In this document: positions 7,379 through 16,468 of the stretch, one piece after another
How the letters are laid out: the number at the start of each line of letters is the position of its first letter
Position numbering within the stretch: the stretch's first letter is position 1
Origin: Bacillota bacterium
GTDB taxonomy: Bacteria; Bacillota; Clostridia; Peptostreptococcales; Anaerovoracaceae
Length of the DNA: 64,000 nucleotides
Assembly (NCBI GenBank): GCA_017394515.1
Contig: JAFPXY010000007.1
Span: 1 to 64,000, forward strand
Reading direction: 5' to 3'
Program-made: the position numbers and the translations under genes
Notes under the pieces: generated by a model
Told to the model about the DNA's origin: nothing
Seen by the model: only the letters and a program-made list of their open reading frames with translations
The model's database searches: none

Positions 7379-9586
7379 ATGGAAACTAAGAAAGAATTTA
7401 TAGAAAAATTACTTAGCATAAATCCTAATTACAATACCGAATCCATAGAAAAGGCTTATGAGGTCGCTGAAAAGCTCCATAATGGACAAGTCAGAAAGTC
7501 AGGCGAACCTTATCTCATCCATCCCTTGAACGTCGCATATATACTGGCGGAATTGGGCATGGATGAGGCCACTATAGTCGGTGGGCTTTTGCATGACGTG
7601 GTTGAGGATACAGAGTACACCAGAGAGGACCTGGTTGGCGATTTCAGCGAGGAAATAGCCGTTCTCGTAGACGGAGTCACCAAACTGGGTAACATCAAGT
7701 ACGAGTCCAAGGAAGAGATCCAGGCTGAGAACTTCAGAAAGATGTTCCTGGCTATGTCCAAAGACATCCGTGTGCTTGTTATTAAGCTGGCAGACAGACT
7801 GCATAACATGCGTACGCTGGAATTCATGAAACCTGAAAAACAGATTGAAAAGGCTACGGAAACCCTGGAAATATACGCTCCTCTTGCAGCCCGTCTCGGT
7901 ATCTTCTCCATAAAGTTCGAACTGGAAGATCTGGCTCTTAAGTATCTCCATCCCGAGGAATATGAAGATCTGGTCATCAAGATCGGTCAGATGAAGACCA
8001 AGCGAGAGACCATCATCAATAACGTCATCGCTGAGATCAAGGAATCTCTGGACGACATGGGCTTCACCTACGAGATATACGGCAGAGCCAAACATTATTA
8101 TTCCATCTATAAGAAGATGATAGTCCAGCAAAAAAACATCGATGAGATCTTTGACCTCATCGCTGTCAGGATCATCGTTGAAACCGTAAGAGACTGTTAC
8201 GCGGTGCTTGGAATAGTGCATACCATGTGGACTCCCATCCCGGGAAGATTCAAGGATTATATCGCCATGCCCAAGCCCAACATGTATCAGTCCATCCATA
8301 CCACCGTTATCGGTGAGAATGGCGATCCCTTCGAGATCCAGATCAGAACCAGAGAGATGCACCATGTAGCTGAATATGGTATCGCAGCTCACTGGAAGTA
8401 TAAGGAAGGGAAGACCTCCGGAGAATCTTCCAACGACGATATCAAGCTTGCATGGCTCAGACAGTCTCTGGAACTGGAGAAGGATTCCCAGGATCCCAAG
8501 GACTTCCTTGAGAATGTGAAAATGGACCTTTTTGCCTCACAGGTATTCGTTTTCACACCTCAGGGCAAGGTTCTGGAACTCCCCAGGGGATCCACGCCTC
8601 TGGACTTCGCCTTCAAGATCCACTCTGAGATCGGATATAAGTGCGTAGGAGCTAAGGTAAGCGGTAAGATGGTTCCCATAGATTATGTTCTCCAGAACGG
8701 AGACATCGTCGAGATTGTCACCGCATCCAATTCCTCAGGTCCATCTATGGACTGGCTGAACATTGCCAAGTCCTCCAACGCAAGGAACAAGATCAGAGCT
8801 TATCTCAAGAGAGAGAATAAGAGCGAAAACATAGAGAAGGGCAAGGATCTAGTAGAGAAATATCTCAAGAAGAGAAATCTGGATGTGCCCAGCTTTATGA
8901 AGGATCAGTACATCAGACGTGCTATCAAGGAAGCTAAATTCGCCAACGCAGAGGAATGCTGGGTACAGCTGTCCTCCGGCGGATCCATCGTAAGCAAGTT
9001 CGCGAACCTTCTCATAAGCTATTTTGAAGAAGACACCAAGCAGGAACTTCCCAAGACCAATGAAGAGATTATCGAAGAGATCAAAGCCCAGGAAGCCAAG
9101 CGCGCCAGATCTGAGAAGAAGCGCAGCAAGGACAATCCGGGAATCATTGTTGAGGGCGCTGACAATCTCATGATCAAGCTGGCCAGGTGCTGCAATCCTG
9201 TTCCCGGAGATGATATCATCGGATTCATAACCAAGGGCAGGGGAATCTCAGTTCACAGAAGCGACTGCACCAATATCGTTTCACTTCCCGAAGAGGAAAG
9301 AGTGAGATTCATACATGTTCAATGGGAAAACATGGAAGAAGGCAAGGCTTACGAGACTTCCATTACCATTACAGGTACTGATAGAAAGGGAATACTCTCG
9401 GATATTTCCAAGATCTGCGAGAATATGGACATCCACCTTACAGGCGTAAACGCCAGAGCCGGCCAGGATGGAACCATGAATATGACCATCCAGCTGTCCA
9501 TCTCATCCACACAGGAAATGGATAGAGTCCTGAGAGCCCTTAAGAATATAGAAGGCGTATCTAACGTCTTCAGAGCTAGGAGTTAA
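7379..9586 (+). CDS. relA: Bifunctional (p)ppGpp synthetase/hydrolase Rel
   Basis: The 735-residue protein has the full long-RSH layout: an HD hydrolase domain with LLHDVVEDT (His72-Asp73) and KLADRLHNMRT, a synthetase domain with GRFKDYIAMPKPNMYQSIHT, a TGS domain (about 395-460), a zinc-finger-like segment with ARCCNPVPGDDIIG, and a C-terminal ACT domain. Both catalytic halves keep their key motifs, so it should both make and degrade the stringent-response alarmone. dtd starts one base after the stop, so these two genes are cotranscribed, as often seen in Firmicutes. The ribosome binding site before the ATG is weak (AAAGGC). Confidence 0.97.
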   Translation: METKKEFIEKLLSINPNYNTESIEKAYEVAEKLHNGQVRKSGEPYLIHPLNVAYILAELGMDEATIVGGLLHDVVEDTEYTREDLVGDFSEEIAVLVDGVTKLGNIKYESKEEIQAENFRKMFLAMSKDIRVLVIKLADRLHNMRTLEFMKPEKQIEKATETLEIYAPLAARLGIFSIKFELEDLALKYLHPEEYEDLVIKIGQMKTKRETIINNVIAEIKESLDDMGFTYEIYGRAKHYYSIYKKMIVQQKNIDEIFDLIAVRIIVETVRDCYAVLGIVHTMWTPIPGRFKDYIAMPKPNMYQSIHTTVIGENGDPFEIQIRTREMHHVAEYGIAAHWKYKEGKTSGESSNDDIKLAWLRQSLELEKDSQDPKDFLENVKMDLFASQVFVFTPQGKVLELPRGSTPLDFAFKIHSEIGYKCVGAKVSGKMVPIDYVLQNGDIVEIVTASNSSGPSMDWLNIAKSSNARNKIRAYLKRENKSENIEKGKDLVEKYLKKRNLDVPSFMKDQYIRRAIKEAKFANAEECWVQLSSGGSIVSKFANLLISYFEEDTKQELPKTNEEIIEEIKAQEAKRARSEKKRSKDNPGIIVEGADNLMIKLARCCNPVPGDDIIGFITKGRGISVHRSDCTNIVSLPEEERVRFIHVQWENMEEGKAYETSITITGTDRKGILSDISKICENMDIHLTGVNARAGQDGTMNMTIQLSISSTQEMDRVLRALKNIEGVSNVFRARS

Positions 9587-9587
9587 T

Positions 9588-10037
9588 ATGAGAGCTGTCG
9601 TACAGAGAGTTACAGATGCCAAGGTCACCGTGGACGGAGAGACCACAGGTTCCATAGGAAAGGGCTTATGCGTTCTCTTAGGTGTAGAAACGGGAGATGA
9701 ACAAAAAGACCTTGACTACATGATCGAAAAGATTGCAGGCCTCAGAGTCTTCGACGATGAAAACGGCGTTATGAATTTATCCATTCAGGATATCGGAGGC
9801 TCGGTCTTAAGCATATCCCAGTTTACGCTTTTGGGAGACGTAAGACGCGGCAAACGCCCCAGCTGGATCAGAGCTGAGCGCCCGGAGAGAGCCAATGAGA
9901 TGTATCTCAAGTTCAACGAAGGCCTCAGAGCCCGCGGTATCCCCGTGGGCGAGGGAGTTTTCCAGGCAGAAATGCTGGTGAGCATCAATAACGATGGTCC
10001 GGTGACCATTCTTTTGGACAGCAAAAAACTATTCTGA
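9588..10037 (+). CDS. dtd: D-aminoacyl-tRNA deacylase
   Basis: The 149-residue product begins MRAVVQRVTDAKVTVDGE and carries SQFTLLGDVRRGKRPSW, the family's active-site segment, plus the PVTILLDSKK C-terminal motif. It hydrolyses D-amino acids, and glycine mischarged on tRNA-Ala, from tRNA. It is tightly linked to rel upstream and to the metallo-hydrolase downstream. Confidence 0.96.
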   Translation: MRAVVQRVTDAKVTVDGETTGSIGKGLCVLLGVETGDEQKDLDYMIEKIAGLRVFDDENGVMNLSIQDIGGSVLSISQFTLLGDVRRGKRPSWIRAERPERANEMYLKFNEGLRARGIPVGEGVFQAEMLVSINNDGPVTILLDSKKLF

Positions 10038-10044
10038 TAAAACC

Positions 10045-10665
10045 ATGCAGATAATCCATTACGTAACAGGACCCATACAAGTAAATACATACGTGGTTTT
10101 CGATGAGGAATCCAGAAAGGGTTTCATCGTGGATCCGGGCGGATATGACAAGAGGATCACCGACAAGATAAACGAGCTTGGCATAGATCTTCAGTACATC
10201 ATCCTGACCCATGGACATGGCGACCATATCGGCGGTATTGAAGGCTTCAGAAGAGACTTCCCCGGTATCCAGGTGGTTGCTAACAAGTATGAAGACATGC
10301 TCATGGATAGCCGTCTGAACGACTCCAGAAGCCTTTTTGGCAGGGATATAGTGGTAAACGTGGATAAATGGGTAGATGACTTCGACACCATGAAGATCGG
10401 AAACCTGGAGCTCCTGTTCATCTATACCCCGGGCCATACCAAAGGCGGAATGTGCATCCTTGTGGAGGGTCATCTCTTCAGCGGAGATACGCTTTTCAGA
10501 TACTCCATAGGAAGGACAGACTTCTACGGCGGATCATGGCCTCAGCTGGAAAAATCCATAAAGACCAAGCTTTATACACTTCCCGATGACACAGTGGTGC
10601 TTCCCGGACACATGGGCTTCACCACCATCGGAGATGAAAAGAAAGGAAACCCCTTTGTAAGATGA
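10045..10665 (+). CDS. MBL-fold metallo-hydrolase (glyoxalase II-like)
   Basis: The 206-residue protein has the metallo-beta-lactamase signature THGHGDHIGG (about residues 52-61) and downstream metal ligands in TPGHTKGGMC, SGDTLF and PGHMGFTTIGDE. This places it among small hydroxyacylglutathione-hydrolase-like enzymes. The true substrate is not evident. It lies 7 bp after dtd, and its stop overlaps the start of hemZ by 4 bp, suggesting translational coupling. A similar MBL gene next to dtd or hemZ recurs in Clostridia as far as I recall. Confidence 0.88.
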   Translation: MQIIHYVTGPIQVNTYVVFDEESRKGFIVDPGGYDKRITDKINELGIDLQYIILTHGHGDHIGGIEGFRRDFPGIQVVANKYEDMLMDSRLNDSRSLFGRDIVVNVDKWVDDFDTMKIGNLELLFIYTPGHTKGGMCILVEGHLFSGDTLFRYSIGRTDFYGGSWPQLEKSIKTKLYTLPDDTVVLPGHMGFTTIGDEKKGNPFVR

Positions 10666-11885
10666 CGAACCTTTGGGGTGATCTTACGGGAGTAAAACCC
10701 GTAAAACTTACAAGAGAATCATTCAAGGGAAATCCCTATAACGGAAGGAAGCCTCACGAAAGAGCTGAAGTGTACCGGATCCTGACAGAGGAGAGGGGAC
10801 TCAGCAGGGAGAAGGCTGAACTGCTCATAGAGATTTATGAGTATCAGCAGCACGTCCTTAAAGGCGAAAATTACACTTCCTGCGGCCTTTACATAGGCAT
10901 ACCGTTCTGTCCCACCAGATGCCTCTATTGCAGTTTTACATCCAACCAGAAACCCTATGAGGAAGTGGAGAGATACCTTCAGGCTCTTTTGAAGGAGATC
11001 GAATATGTGGGCAGAAGGTGCCGTGAGACCGGAATGGCCATTGAGACCATATATATCGGCGGCGGTACACCAACGACTTTGGACGAAGGCCAACTTGAAA
11101 GGCTTCTGGATTCGGTTTTACATAACTTTGATTTATGTAAACTCAGGGAATTCACTCTGGAAGCAGGAAGACCTGATACCATAACATCAGGAAAGCTCAG
11201 AATCGCCAGGGAACACGGCGTTGACAGGATCTCCATCAACCCTCAGAGCATGAAGGAGAGAACCCTGGAACTCATCGGAAGGAGCCACAGTCCTAAGGAC
11301 ATCCTGAGAGCTTTCGAGATCGCAGATAAATCTGGCATACCTGTAGTAAACTGCGATCTCATCGCAGGACTTCCGGAGGAGAGCGTAGGAGATTTCGAAC
11401 ATACCCTTGAGACCATCATAGGCCTTAAACCTATGAATATAACTGTACACACTCTGGCTCTTAAACGAGCATCAAGGCTTATAGAACAGGATTCAACATA
11501 TCACGAGACTCACTCGGATGTGGTATCGGATATGATAGAGTTATCCCACAAGATGCTAAGAGGTCAGGCCTACAGGCCATATTATCTGTACAGGCTGAAG
11601 CGCATGGCCGGCGCTTTAGAGAACACCGGCTGGTGTAAACATGATACGGCAGGTATCTACAATATCCGCATCATGGATGAACAGCAAAGCATTATCGCTC
11701 TGGGAGCCGGTGGAATGACGAAGGTGTTTTTTCCTGAAGAAAACAGACTGGAAAGGGTACCTAACGTCAATAATTATGAAGTCTATATCGAAAGACTTCA
11801 GGAGATGTTAGAACGAAAGGAACAGGGACTTTTCCGTATGATCCCTGAAATATATAAACAAACGGAAACATTATTAAGGAGGTAA
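10662..11885 (+). CDS. hemZ: Coproporphyrinogen dehydrogenase-like radical SAM protein HemZ
   Basis: The 407-residue protein has the radical SAM cluster motif IPFCPTRCLYCSF (CxxxCxxC, about residues 81-89), then IYIGGGTPTTL and the HemN-like barrel. WGDLTGVKPVKL near the start matches the HemZ-specific segment that usually follows about 70-80 further residues, so this version looks N-terminally short. The ATG overlaps the stop of the preceding gene (ATGA), which fixes the start. HemZ is annotated as oxygen-independent coproporphyrinogen oxidase, but the window has no other heme genes, so a haem-related or unknown radical SAM function is possible. Confidence 0.85.
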   Translation: MTNLWGDLTGVKPVKLTRESFKGNPYNGRKPHERAEVYRILTEERGLSREKAELLIEIYEYQQHVLKGENYTSCGLYIGIPFCPTRCLYCSFTSNQKPYEEVERYLQALLKEIEYVGRRCRETGMAIETIYIGGGTPTTLDEGQLERLLDSVLHNFDLCKLREFTLEAGRPDTITSGKLRIAREHGVDRISINPQSMKERTLELIGRSHSPKDILRAFEIADKSGIPVVNCDLIAGLPEESVGDFEHTLETIIGLKPMNITVHTLALKRASRLIEQDSTYHETHSDVVSDMIELSHKMLRGQAYRPYYLYRLKRMAGALENTGWCKHDTAGIYNIRIMDEQQSIIALGAGGMTKVFFPEENRLERVPNVNNYEVYIERLQEMLERKEQGLFRMIPEIYKQTETLLRR

Positions 11886-11890
11886 AAACA

Positions 11891-13153
11891 ATGGCAATGC
11901 TTACGAATGCACCAAAAGGAACCAAAGATATTATGCCCGACCAGGTGTACAAATGGCATTATGTAGAGAAGAAATGGAAAGAGATCTGTGACAGATACGG
12001 ATTCAAAGAGATTAGAACTCCTATGTTTGAACATACAGAATTATTCCAGAGAGGTATCGGCGATACTACTGACGTTGTTCAGAAGGAGATGTATACTTTT
12101 AACGATCACGGCGGAAGATCCATCACACTTAAGCCTGAAGGAACTTCACCGGCAGTCAGAGCTTTCTTAGAGCACAAGACCTATGCCGAAGTACAGCCGA
12201 CTAAGATATATTACGATATCCCTTGCTTCAGATATGAGAAACCACAGAGTGGAAGACTCAGACAGTTCCACCAGTTTGGCGTAGAGACCTTCGGTACTCC
12301 TAACATGGTTGCAGACGCTGAGATCATAGCCATCGGTTATGACTTCCTTACTGAGATGGGCGTTACCGACCTTACTCTGGAGATCAACTCCGTAGGTTGC
12401 CCGGTTTGCCGTGCTAACCACAGAACAGCTCTTAAGGAATTCCTCAAGCCCAAGTATGATCAGCTTTGCGACACATGCAAGTCCAGATACGAAAAGAATC
12501 CTATGAGGATCCTGGACTGCAAGTCACCCATAGACCAGGCTCTCGTTGAAGGAGCACCCATGATGCTGGATTATCTCTGTGATGAGTGCAAGACAGCTTT
12601 CGACGAACTCAAGGAAAACCTTGAAGCCATGAACATTCCTTACGTGGTAAATCCCAAGATCGTAAGAGGACTGGATTACTATACAAAGACAGCCTTCGAA
12701 TTCGTAACCAATTCCATCGGAGCTCAGGGAACAGTATGCGGCGGCGGTCGTTATGACAACCTGGCAGAGGAAGTTGGCGGACTTCCGATCCCCGGCGTAG
12801 GCTTCGGTCTTGGTAAAGAAAGACTCCTCATGCTCATGGAAGCCAACGGAGTAGTAATTCCTGAACCTAAGGTTTGCGACGCTTTCATCGCTACCATGGG
12901 CAAGGAAGCTAAACTCTATGGCCAGAAGATCATGAGAGAACTTCGTAAAGAGGGAATCAAGGCACAGATGGACGACCTTCAGAGAAACTTCAAGGGTCAG
13001 TTCAAATATGCTGACAGGATCGGCGCATCCTACACCATCGTTATCGGCGATAACGAACTGGAGAAGGGTTCCGCTAACCTGAAGAACATGGAGACCGGAG
13101 AACAGGTAGAAGTCAAGTTCGAAGATCTCGCAAAAGTAATCAAGGAGAAATAA
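11891..13153 (+). CDS. hisS: Histidyl-tRNA synthetase
   Basis: The 420-residue class II synthetase starts with LTNAPKGTKDIMPDQ and carries LKPEGTSPAVRAF (motif 2 region), RYEKPQSGRLRQFHQFGVE, the histidine-binding RGLDYYTKTAFEF and motif 3 in GVGFGLGKERLLM. A C-terminal anticodon-binding domain follows. AGGAGG lies eight bases before the ATG. The gene is followed after 6 bp by aspS, the common Firmicutes hisS-aspS pair. No T-box leader is visible upstream; the gene follows hemZ directly. Confidence 0.98.
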   Translation: MAMLTNAPKGTKDIMPDQVYKWHYVEKKWKEICDRYGFKEIRTPMFEHTELFQRGIGDTTDVVQKEMYTFNDHGGRSITLKPEGTSPAVRAFLEHKTYAEVQPTKIYYDIPCFRYEKPQSGRLRQFHQFGVETFGTPNMVADAEIIAIGYDFLTEMGVTDLTLEINSVGCPVCRANHRTALKEFLKPKYDQLCDTCKSRYEKNPMRILDCKSPIDQALVEGAPMMLDYLCDECKTAFDELKENLEAMNIPYVVNPKIVRGLDYYTKTAFEFVTNSIGAQGTVCGGGRYDNLAEEVGGLPIPGVGFGLGKERLLMLMEANGVVIPEPKVCDAFIATMGKEAKLYGQKIMRELRKEGIKAQMDDLQRNFKGQFKYADRIGASYTIVIGDNELEKGSANLKNMETGEQVEVKFEDLAKVIKEK

Positions 13154-13159
13154 TATCAT

Positions 13160-14923
13160 ATGAGCAATATTTATAAGCGCACACATATGTGCGGAGAACT
13201 CAGGGCTACAGATATCGATCGCGAAGTAGTCCTTAACGGCTGGGTGGCCAAGAGAAGAAACCTCGGCGGACTCATCTTTGTGGATCTGAGAGACAAGACA
13301 GGTATAGTTCAGGTTACCTTCGATGATAAGGTTCCTGAGGAACTTTTCAAACTGGCTGACAGCCTTCGCTCCGAGTATGTTATCGGAGTTAAAGGCGTAG
13401 TTAAGGAGAGGGCAGCAAAAAACGATCAGCTGGACACCGGCGACATCGAAGTCTTCGCAACTGACATGATCGTATATTCCGAGTCCGACACACCTCCTAT
13501 CTACATCAAGGACGATGATAATGTAGACGACAATCTCAGACTTAAATACAGATATCTGGACTTGAGAAAGCAGCACATGCAGAGAAACCTCAGCTTCAGA
13601 CATAAGCTCGTAAAGGTGACCAGAGACTATTTCGATGAAAACGGATTCACAGAAGTTGAAACTCCCGTACTCATCAAATCAACACCTGAAGGTGCCAGAG
13701 ACTATATCGTTCCTTCCAGAGTATATCCTGGAGAATTCTATGCGCTTCCTCAGAGCCCTCAGCTTTTCAAGCAGCTCCTCATGGTAGGCGGAACTGACAG
13801 ATACATGCAGATCGCCAAGTGCTTCAGAGATGAAGACTTAAGAGCAGACCGTCAGCCCGAATTCACCCAGGTAGACCTTGAGATGTCCTTTGTAGATCAG
13901 GACGCAGTTCTTGAGATCCAGGAAGGATACCTTAAGAGAGTCTTCAAGGAATGCCTCGACGTGGATATCGAGACTCCGCTTCAGCGCATGACCTGGGATG
14001 AAGCCATGGAAAGATTCGGCTCTGACAAGCCCGACCTCAGATTCGGCTTCGAACTCAAAAAATTAAACGACACAGTTAAAGACTGCAACTTCAAGGTCTT
14101 CACAGACTGCCTTGCAAACGGCGGAGACGTAAGAGGCATCTGTGTAGATGGAGGTTCCAAGTGCTTCTCCAGAAAGGACATCGATAAGCTCACCGAGATG
14201 ACCAAGCATTACGGTGCCAAGGGTCTCGTCTGGATCAGAATGAACGAGGGAGAGATCGGTTCCTCCGTTAACAAATTCTTCTCACAGGAAGAACTTCAGG
14301 AGATCGCAAAGGTATTCGACGCTAAGACAGGAGACCTTATCTTCATCGTTTCAGACAGAGCTAAAGTCACCTATGATTCCTTAGGTTTCTTAAGAAGAGA
14401 ATGCGCCAAGAGAATGGGACTCTTAAACGACAAGGAGTACAAACTTCTTTGGGTAGTTGATTTCCCTATGTTCGAACTGAGCGAAGAGGATGGAAGCATC
14501 AAGGCTATGCATCATCCTTTCACCTGTCCTAAACTGGACCAGCTTGACCTTCTGGACACAGATCCTCTCAAGGTCAAGGCTGACGCTTACGACATCGTCC
14601 TTAACGGTGTTGAACTAGGCGGAGGATCAGTCAGAATCCATGACAAGAACCTTCAGGCAAAGATGTTCGAGGTACTCGGACTCACCCCTGAAGAATGCGA
14701 CGAGAAGTTCGGCTTCCTCATTGAGGCCTTCAAGTACGGAGCTCCTCCTCATGCAGGACTTGCCTATGGACTTGACAGATTCGTAATGCTTCTCTTAGGA
14801 GAACCTTCCATCAGAGAAGTAATAGCTTTCCCGAAGAACCAGAACGCTCAGTGCCTCGTATCAGGTGCACCCGCGCCTGTAGAAGAGCTGCAGCTTGATG
14901 AATTAGGTATTGGAGTAAAGTAA
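13160..14923 (+). CDS. aspS: Aspartyl-tRNA synthetase
   Basis: The 587-residue protein has the N-terminal OB-fold anticodon domain (VVLNGWVAKRRNLGGLIFVDLRDKTG), class II motif 2 in CFRDEDLRADRQPEFTQVDLEMSF, the bacterial GAD insertion in the middle and motif 3 in AGLAYGLDRFVMLLLG. It charges tRNA-Asp (possibly tRNA-Asn in addition, if the genome uses the indirect route). The stop codon TAA shares its last base with the ATG of nadD. Confidence 0.98.
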   Translation: MSNIYKRTHMCGELRATDIDREVVLNGWVAKRRNLGGLIFVDLRDKTGIVQVTFDDKVPEELFKLADSLRSEYVIGVKGVVKERAAKNDQLDTGDIEVFATDMIVYSESDTPPIYIKDDDNVDDNLRLKYRYLDLRKQHMQRNLSFRHKLVKVTRDYFDENGFTEVETPVLIKSTPEGARDYIVPSRVYPGEFYALPQSPQLFKQLLMVGGTDRYMQIAKCFRDEDLRADRQPEFTQVDLEMSFVDQDAVLEIQEGYLKRVFKECLDVDIETPLQRMTWDEAMERFGSDKPDLRFGFELKKLNDTVKDCNFKVFTDCLANGGDVRGICVDGGSKCFSRKDIDKLTEMTKHYGAKGLVWIRMNEGEIGSSVNKFFSQEELQEIAKVFDAKTGDLIFIVSDRAKVTYDSLGFLRRECAKRMGLLNDKEYKLLWVVDFPMFELSEEDGSIKAMHHPFTCPKLDQLDLLDTDPLKVKADAYDIVLNGVELGGGSVRIHDKNLQAKMFEVLGLTPEECDEKFGFLIEAFKYGAPPHAGLAYGLDRFVMLLLGEPSIREVIAFPKNQNAQCLVSGAPAPVEELQLDELGIGVK

Positions 14924-15570
14924 TGAACGTAATAGGACTGCTTGGAGGAAGTTTTGATCCCATACATTATGGACACAGAACTCTGGGCTGCGCGGCAGTA
15001 GAAGAGGTGGCACTTGACAAACTCATCGTCATGCCCACCCATATCCAGCCCTTCAAGCAAAACAAAAAAGTAGCACAGGATGAACACCGCCTCGCCATGG
15101 CCGCCCTTGCTTTTGACGGCTGTGACAAGGTGGAGATCTCCGACTACGAGATAAAAAAAGGAGATGTCTCATATTCCTATGATACCATGAGCCATTTCAG
15201 AGAGCAGTATCCCAATGATGAATTGTTTTTCATCATGGGTGCTGACTCATTCATCAATGTTGAGAAATGGTACAAGGGCGAGGAACTCCTCAGCGAGTTC
15301 GGTTTTATCGTGAGTTCGCGCCCGGGCTATCCTGAAAAGGTACTGGAATCCTGCATCAAGTTCTATAAGGAGGACTACGGTACCAAGATAATCAGGCTTA
15401 GAACCAAGATGCCAGACATCAGTTCCACCGAGATCCGCGAGACCGCCATGGAAGGGGATTCCATATCCCATCTGGTGCCTCCCAAGGTGGAACAATACAT
15501 CAATGAAAACGACCTGTATGAGGATCTCAGGGAGTTGGAAAGAAACTATCGATGGACTACGGTATTATAA
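14923..15570 (+). CDS. nadD: Nicotinate-nucleotide adenylyltransferase
   Basis: The 215-residue protein has GLLGGSFDPIHYGHR (nucleotidyltransferase GxFDPxHxGH, residues 6-20), FFIMGADSFINVEKW and the C-terminal SSTEIRE motif, all diagnostic for NadD. It converts nicotinate mononucleotide to deamido-NAD. The start shares one base with the aspS stop, and its 3' end overlaps yqeK by 19 bp. The nadD-yqeK-rsfS order is a conserved Firmicutes cluster. Confidence 0.97.
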   Translation: MNVIGLLGGSFDPIHYGHRTLGCAAVEEVALDKLIVMPTHIQPFKQNKKVAQDEHRLAMAALAFDGCDKVEISDYEIKKGDVSYSYDTMSHFREQYPNDELFFIMGADSFINVEKWYKGEELLSEFGFIVSSRPGYPEKVLESCIKFYKEDYGTKIIRLRTKMPDISSTEIRETAMEGDSISHLVPPKVEQYINENDLYEDLRELERNYRWTTVL

Positions 15571-16121
15571 AACAAGAACTTGAAGATTATGTTTTAAATG
15601 AGCTTTATGAAAGTCGCAAAAAACATACTCTCGGCGTTCGTGATACAGCACTCAAACTTGCTGAAAAGTACCACGCAGACAAGACTAAGGCTGAAATAGC
15701 CGCTTTAGCCCATGATATGTACAGAGGCTTAAGGGGAGAAGACCTCAACCGAACAGTTAGAGAACTGGGGCTTCCCGATAAGTATCTGGACGATCCAAAC
15801 CTGGCACACGGTAAGATCGCAGCCATTAAGCTGGCCAGCGATTACGGAGTCAGTGATGAGGATATTTTGAACGCTGTGTCATTTCATACCACGGGAAGGA
15901 AGGGCATGAGCCTTCTTGAAAAGGTTATCTATTTGGCGGATGCCATAGAGCCTAACCGAGACTATCCCGGCGTGGATGACATCAGAAAAGAGGCTGAGAT
16001 CAGCCTGGACGGTGCTTGCCTTAGATCCATGGAAAGCACCATCAAACATGTTCTATCGCAAGGTGCATACCTTGACAAAGATACATTAGAAGCAGCAGAT
16101 TTTTTGAAGGAGAACAAATGA
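15552..16121 (+). CDS. yqeK: HD-domain Ap4A hydrolase YqeK
   Basis: The 189-residue protein has HTLGVRDTA, LAHDMYRG (HD pair), AHGKIAA and FHTTGRKGMSLLEKVIYLADAIEPNR, matching the YqeK family. This family was shown to split diadenosine tetraphosphate symmetrically into two ADP. It overlaps both neighbours, nadD by 19 bp and rsfS by 4 bp, so translation is probably coupled. Confidence 0.95.
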   Translation: MDYGIIKQELEDYVLNELYESRKKHTLGVRDTALKLAEKYHADKTKAEIAALAHDMYRGLRGEDLNRTVRELGLPDKYLDDPNLAHGKIAAIKLASDYGVSDEDILNAVSFHTTGRKGMSLLEKVIYLADAIEPNRDYPGVDDIRKEAEISLDGACLRSMESTIKHVLSQGAYLDKDTLEAADFLKENK

Positions 16122-16462
16122 CCAATAAGGAATACGCTTACTTAGCAGCAGAAACGTTATCATCCAAAAAAGCTACCGATATCGTTATGATCGATATCGC
16201 GGAGAAATCAGGATTCGCAGACTATTTTATCATCGCCACAGGTAATACCGAAAGACACATCAACAGCCTTGTGGACGACGTAGAGGACGCATTGGCCAAG
16301 GAGGAGCTTCTGGTCAAGTCCGTAGAGGGCAAGGATACCTCCGGCTGGATCCTCATGGATTTCGGAGACATAATCGTTAACCTGTTCACTCCCGAAATGA
16401 GAGACAGATATAATATCGAAAAGATTTGGGCAGACTGTCCGGTAGAGAATATAGGAGACTAG
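16118..16462 (+). CDS. rsfS: Ribosome silencing factor RsfS
   Basis: The 114-residue protein carries SGFADYFIIATGNTERHINSLVDDVED and GWILMDFGDIIVNLFTPEMRDRYNIEKIWAD, the full DUF143/Iojap domain. RsfS binds L14 on the large ribosomal subunit and blocks subunit joining when nutrients are low. Its position after nadD-yqeK and just 6 bp before leuS is typical. Confidence 0.96.
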   Translation: MTNKEYAYLAAETLSSKKATDIVMIDIAEKSGFADYFIIATGNTERHINSLVDDVEDALAKEELLVKSVEGKDTSGWILMDFGDIIVNLFTPEMRDRYNIEKIWADCPVENIGD

Positions 16463-16468
16463 AGCATT

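Noticed and set aside
7499..8392. A 297-codon minus-strand frame opposite rel.
   Set aside because: It is explained by codon bias of rel on the other strand; no start signal or domain is visible.
12524..13603. A 359-codon minus-strand frame opposite hisS and aspS.
   Set aside because: It is a shadow of two well-supported synthetase genes, lacks a ribosome binding site and has no recognisable domain.
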